Shown: one piece after another, positions 59,771-64,000 of the stretch
How positions within the stretch are numbered: the stretch's first letter is position 1
Layout: the number at the start of each line of letters is the position of its first letter
Source: Henckelia pumila
Taxonomy: Eukaryota; Streptophyta; Magnoliopsida; Lamiales; Gesneriaceae
DNA length: 64,000 bases
Reading direction: 5' to 3'
Assembly: GCF_033568475.1 (NCBI RefSeq)
Contig: NC_133122.1
Span: forward strand, 71,571,442-71,635,441
The notes under the pieces: model-generated
Seen by the model: the letters and a program-made list of their open reading frames with translations, nothing else
Databases searched by the model: none
Told to the model about the DNA's origin: nothing
Program-made: the position numbers and the translations under genes

Positions 59771-62450
59771 ACTCGCTGCAACCAAAACTCACATTTGGAT
59801 AACTTGGCATACAATTTCTCCTCTCTTAATATTCTCAATACAGTTCGGAGATGATCAGCATGTTCACACAGATTCTTAGAGTATATCAAAATATCATCGA
59901 TAAAGATAATCACAAAGTCATCTAAATATCTTTGAAATACTCTATTCATCAATCCCATAAAAACTGTCGGTGCATTCGTTAGACAAAAGGCATGACTATG
60001 AATTCATATTGTCCATACCTGGTTATAAATGCAGTCTTAGGAATATCCTCATCTCTAACTCGCAGTTGATGATATCCGGATCGTAAGTCAATCTTTGAAT
60101 ATACTGACGATCCCTGCAATTGATCAAATAAATCATTGATACGAGGTAAAGGATAGCGATTCTTTACCGTTACTTTGTTCAATTACCGGTTGTCAATACA
60201 CAATCTCATTGATCCGTCTTTCTTTCGAACAAATAATACCGGAGCACCCCATGGGGATACACTCGGTCTGATATATCCTTTGGCCAACAAATCTTCAAGT
60301 TGGTCTTTCAGTTCTTTCAATTCAATCGGTGCCATTCGGTAAGGTGCTTTCGATATCGGTTGTGTACCTGGCATCAATTCAATACCGAAATCTACCTCTC
60401 CGTACGGTGGCAATCCTGGAATCTCATCAGGGAATACATCTGCAAACTCACTCACCACCGGTATATCAGTCAATTTCGGACTAGACTTCAGTATATCAAC
60501 TACGTAGATCAAAAATCCCTCTTCTCCCTTCTGTAACAAATCAGTCATAGTAATAACAGATATCAAAGGAATTCTGGCTTGTGATCCCTTACCATAGAAT
60601 TTCCATTCATCAGTCATATCAGGTCTGAACTTCACGATCTTCTGAAAACAGTCAACTGTGGCTCAGTACTTGGTTAGCATATCGATACCGATTATGCAAT
60701 CAAAATCAGATAAACCAAGAATGATACAGTCAAGCTCAACTTCATTACCTTCGTACTGTAGTACACAGTTTCTAACAGACTTCACTGATACTATACATTT
60801 TCCCAACGGTGAAGATATAGACACTACAGTAACTAATGACTCAACAAGTAATGAATACAACGTAACAAATTGTTCAGATATAAAGGTATGCAACGCACTA
60901 GTATCGAATAAGACATAAGCAGGATAACCAGAAAGAAAACAGTTACCTGCAATCACATCGTCCGGTGCTGCTTGTGCTTGCTCTTCTGTCAATGCAAACA
61001 CTCGTGCTTGTTGCCTCGGAGGTTGATTCACCGTCTGACCTCCTCCTCTACTCGGTGCTGCAGGCTGTGGTTGAAAAGAGTGAATAGAAGATGTAGATTG
61101 ACCTACCGGTCTCGATGATCCCGCACCCTGTGCACCTTCAGAACCTCGTTGTGGACACACTCGTGCAAAATGTCCCATCTTGTTGCAAATATGGCAGCTT
61201 CCAAATACACCTCGGCATTGTTCATTTGTATGGCGTCCACCACACTTGGTGCAATACACATCAGACTTCTGTCCAGCCCTAGACTATCGGGAACTACCTA
61301 AACTCGAAGATCTACTACCACCAGATCTCTTAAACTGTTTACTCTTGCCCTTGAAGAAGTTCTTCTTTCCACTACTGCTACCTCCAGCTTCAAATCGAGG
61401 TGGCGGTGGAATCTGTGACTTTTCTTGGGACTGTCTCACTGGCTGTGGCACAAACTGTGCTCCTCGTTGTTTCCGTATCCCTGCTTTTGCACCCTTTGCT
61501 CTATTCAGAGCATCAGCAAATGTATTCGGTCTTCCCGAATTCACAAGTGTAAACACATCAGGATTCAAGCCATTGATAAATTGATCGGCGTGAGCTTCAT
61601 CACTAACAGCAATATGTGGAGCAAACTTCAACAGGCTAGCGAACTTTGCAACATATTCTTCGATATTTAACTGTCCATGTTGCAGACTTGCAAACTCTGC
61701 TCTTTTGTCCTTACGATAAGACACAGGAAAGAAACGCTGATAGAAAGCAGTTCGAAATACAGACCAGGTAATAACAGTACCTTGGTTTTCCAATGCTTTC
61801 TTCGTCGCTATCCACCAACTCTTGGCCAGGCCATGCAGTTGATGAATAATCAGTCTCACACGAAGATCATCTGAATAATCAATAGACTCGAATAATTGCT
61901 CAATATCTTCCAGCCAATTCTCACATACCACAGAGTTCTCAGTTCCTTGCAACTTCGGTGGTTGGAATGACTGGAATCGTTTTAGAAGTTTCTCCATCGG
62001 ATTAGCATCACTAAACTCATCAGTAGACGTACTACCCTGTCCATGTTCAGACACTGTCACTGGGACCTGTGCAGCATTTGTCTGTTCAGGCTGATTCCTA
62101 GCTAACGTCTGTCTAACTCTCGGTGCTGGTCGGGGAGGCATATCTGATAATCAAACAGATTAGTGTACAGTTCAATCTCAATTACAACAAGTCTGTTGCA
62201 GTCCACATTGCCTTCATAAAAGATCGAGTTTCGATTCATCCTCATAATACATGCTAATACTTCAATCAAATAACCAGATAGCACGTAATTCAAAACATTA
62301 TATTGCATATTCTTCGCAAATTATCACAGCATCATGTGATAGTTTAATATCTGTAATCAATCAATCATATACCATACAATTATGAAAGCAATAAATAAAT
62401 CAGAATAGAAGACTCGATCTACCGCGCTCATCTAATCTCAGTCCAAGAAA

Positions 62451-62467
62451 CTTATGCTCTGATACCA
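62451..62467 (-). other. Primer-binding site, tRNA-Met type, gypsy element 3
   Basis: Reading minus, TGGTATCAGAGCATAAG lies five bases inside the 5' LTR end at 62473. Confidence 0.9.
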
Positions 62468-62472
62468 CCTAT

Positions 62473-64000
62473 TGTGGGGACCTCGGGTTGCTAATCTCAT
62501 CTTAGGGCAATTAATGAACAATTAACATTCAATAAACATTAATTAAGAAACCAAGAGCCAAGTAAAAAAAACAAAAATTTAAAATTCAGTGTCTCGCTCG
62601 ATCGGGGAAAAACACCCGATCGAGCGAGCACAATTGCTCATCTCTCGGATGAAACCCAATTTGGCCTCGCTCGATCCATCAACTTCTGCGGATCGACTGA
62701 GCCAAAAACTAAAATCTCTTTTTTCAAAATTACAAGGCTCGCTCGATCCGTCAACTTCTGCGGATCGAGCGGCCTCCAAATTTCCAGAAAATCTGCAGAT
62801 CACATTTTGCTGTCAAACCGTGCACCATCAATTCCTATCACCAACATCAATGCAAAACATGGTTTAAAAGATCTGGAACTTGCATCTACATACAAACAAG
62901 GTCTCAAGAATTTATACATGCATTTTATTACATCCACAAGTCGTTAAAGATCGATAAACGACAACAATTATCTCAAGTGTCATACATGTAATCCAAACCA
63001 ACATAACTAAGGTTTAGTGCTTTTAAAGTTCAAGACATCATCTACAACCCGAGTCCTCACATGCTAGACTCTCTCCCAGCTGTCAATGATGTCGATGACT
63101 AGCTCCTGCCCCATCTGTTGTCATGCACACATACAAAACAAGACAACAGCCGGATAAACTCCGGTGATAAACAATTCCCAGTATAACCAACATATAGAAA
63201 GCGTTAAATACATCATATCGACTCTATTTAACTTGACTCAACAAATATAGTAAATTAACGCTTCAAATACGAATTGATTCACATAACTTCGAGGCCATCA
63301 AGATTCATAACTGATCTTGACATGGATATCCATCTAATGAGTTCGTAACCGACTTGCAAATAAGGTTAACAGCAACCTTGGCATAGAATCAATTCAATAT
63401 AGCATCATATCAACTCGAATATAAAGATCCAATACCTGAGATGGATCGACAACATCACAATCAAATCAAAAACATAAACAAGTATGTGGTTTTTGCGGGC
63501 CAACTCAAGATTAGTCGTTCTTGAGTTTCAAAGTCCGTACTTCGCGATGTCGTCATTATACCTTCGTTTATTGAGTTTTGAACTCTTCAAATCTGTGAGA
63601 TATAAACAAAATACATATATCAAACTTCAAATCAATCTATCATTTCAGAAACGAGTCAAAACCATTAAGAATTCATCAATCAATCGTATTTCAAACCTCA
63701 ACTCTTTCTTCGTTAGTTTAAGTCGGCGTCTTGTGTCGTTTAGCCTTCAAACTCAACTGAAATTGAAGAATAAAAATGCTATAACATTCACATCATCAAG
63801 ATAACAACTTCATCTCAGATATAGGCTATCAAAACGATCCAAAAACTCGAATCGACGGCGTAGCAATTCAAAATCGGTAACCGACGTAATCCCGAAATCC
63901 TTTCTTTTATTCAAACCATGTGTACGTGCTCTCAATCAAGAAAACCAGCTGATATAATCTTCAAAACCTCAGAACAAACAGCCATAACAATCATAAAACA
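62473..64000 (-). repeat. 5' LTR of gypsy element 3, truncated by window end
   Basis: It aligns with 53538 onward with rare changes (for example CTCGGGTTGC against CTCTGGTTGC at the edge). By comparison with the other LTR, about 550 bp more should lie outside the window. Confidence 0.93.

Larger units (their letters stand above)
55731..62141 (-). pseudogene. Degenerate gag-pol of gypsy element 3
   Basis: The frame opens MPPRPAPRVRQTL at 62141. Zinc motifs lie near 61255-61160 (CHICNKMGHFARVC) and the protease near 60915, where the usual DTGAS reads DTSAL, a missing key residue. RT catalytic FIDD lies near 59890, RNase H at about 57640-57300, integrase at 57000-56300 and the chromodomain-like end (EEATWEVEDDM) near 55770. 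Stops are at 61284, 60663, 60183, 57369, 56946, 56742 and 56469. There is one frameshift near 59980, and a solo LTR splits the end of RT. From 57929 to the end the frame is unbroken by indels. Confidence 0.92.
53538..64000 (-). mobile_element. Ty3/gypsy retrotransposon 3 (Tekay/Del-like), runs off window
   Basis: On the minus strand the 5' LTR starts beyond 64000 and ends at 62473, the primer site is at about 62451-62467, gag-pol spans 62141-55731, and the 3' LTR is 55620-53538. It is a sibling of element 2. Its coding region contains a solo LTR (57930-59770) and was otherwise disabled mainly by single-base stops. The left flank 5-mer is AAACT; the right one is outside the window. Confidence 0.93.

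Overview
The window looks like nuclear DNA from a flowering plant, most likely a eudicot. It is AT-rich, has spliced genes with a CYP71-clan intron, and is packed with plant transposon families: Ty3/gypsy elements with tRNA-Met primer sites, a Tat/Athila-like LTR, CACTA, hAT and Mutator-type MITEs, and an endogenous pararetrovirus. I found no host gene that looks intact. No rRNA, tRNA gene, CRISPR array or bacterial-type operon is visible.

Layout. 1-3.5 kb: AT-rich spacer with a hAT MITE (perfect 8-bp target duplication) and a FAR1-type exon scrap that has been tandemly copied. 3.5-25.3 kb: a segmental duplication carrying two broken cytochrome P450 copies on the minus strand. Copy A (3.5-7.8 kb) is nearly complete but frameshifted. 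Copy B is split by a 9.4-kb Ty3/gypsy element (12239-21638) and also carries a MITE in exon 1 and a 1.7-kb foldback upstream. Between the copies lies a Tat/Athila-like LTR with its primer site (7.8-9.7 kb). 25.8-34.9 kb: a second Ty3/gypsy element whose two LTRs differ and whose 3' third is full of small indels. 35-37.5 kb: a long inverted repeat, a third Mutator-type MITE, a CACTA-like terminus and ATT microsatellites.

37.6-46.4 kb: a nearly full-length but decayed caulimovirid (endogenous pararetrovirus) on the minus strand. It reads protease/RT/RNase H, then an ORF6-position protein, leader with tRNA-Met primer site, movement protein, coiled-coil protein, and coat protein with zinc knuckle. 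This is a circular genome opened between the coat and RT genes. A 1.3-kb solo LTR with an eightfold palindromic promoter motif has jumped into its movement gene. 46.4-53.05 kb: AT-rich DNA, a hAT-like element, and a CACTA fragment encoding a spliced plant Ptta/En-Spm protein followed by subterminal repeats. 53.05-64 kb: an LTR remnant, into which a third Ty3/gypsy element (minus strand, sibling of the second) has inserted; that element in turn contains a 1.84-kb solo LTR. Its right LTR runs off the window.

The window is best read as a stack of nested insertions. The paired P450 copies act as filled/empty-site references for several of them. No new functional system is claimed. The most noteworthy items are the pararetrovirus, the palindrome-array LTR promoter, the paired GC-rich hairpins shared by LTRs of different families, and a stretch where sequence errors or a collapsed assembly should be suspected.
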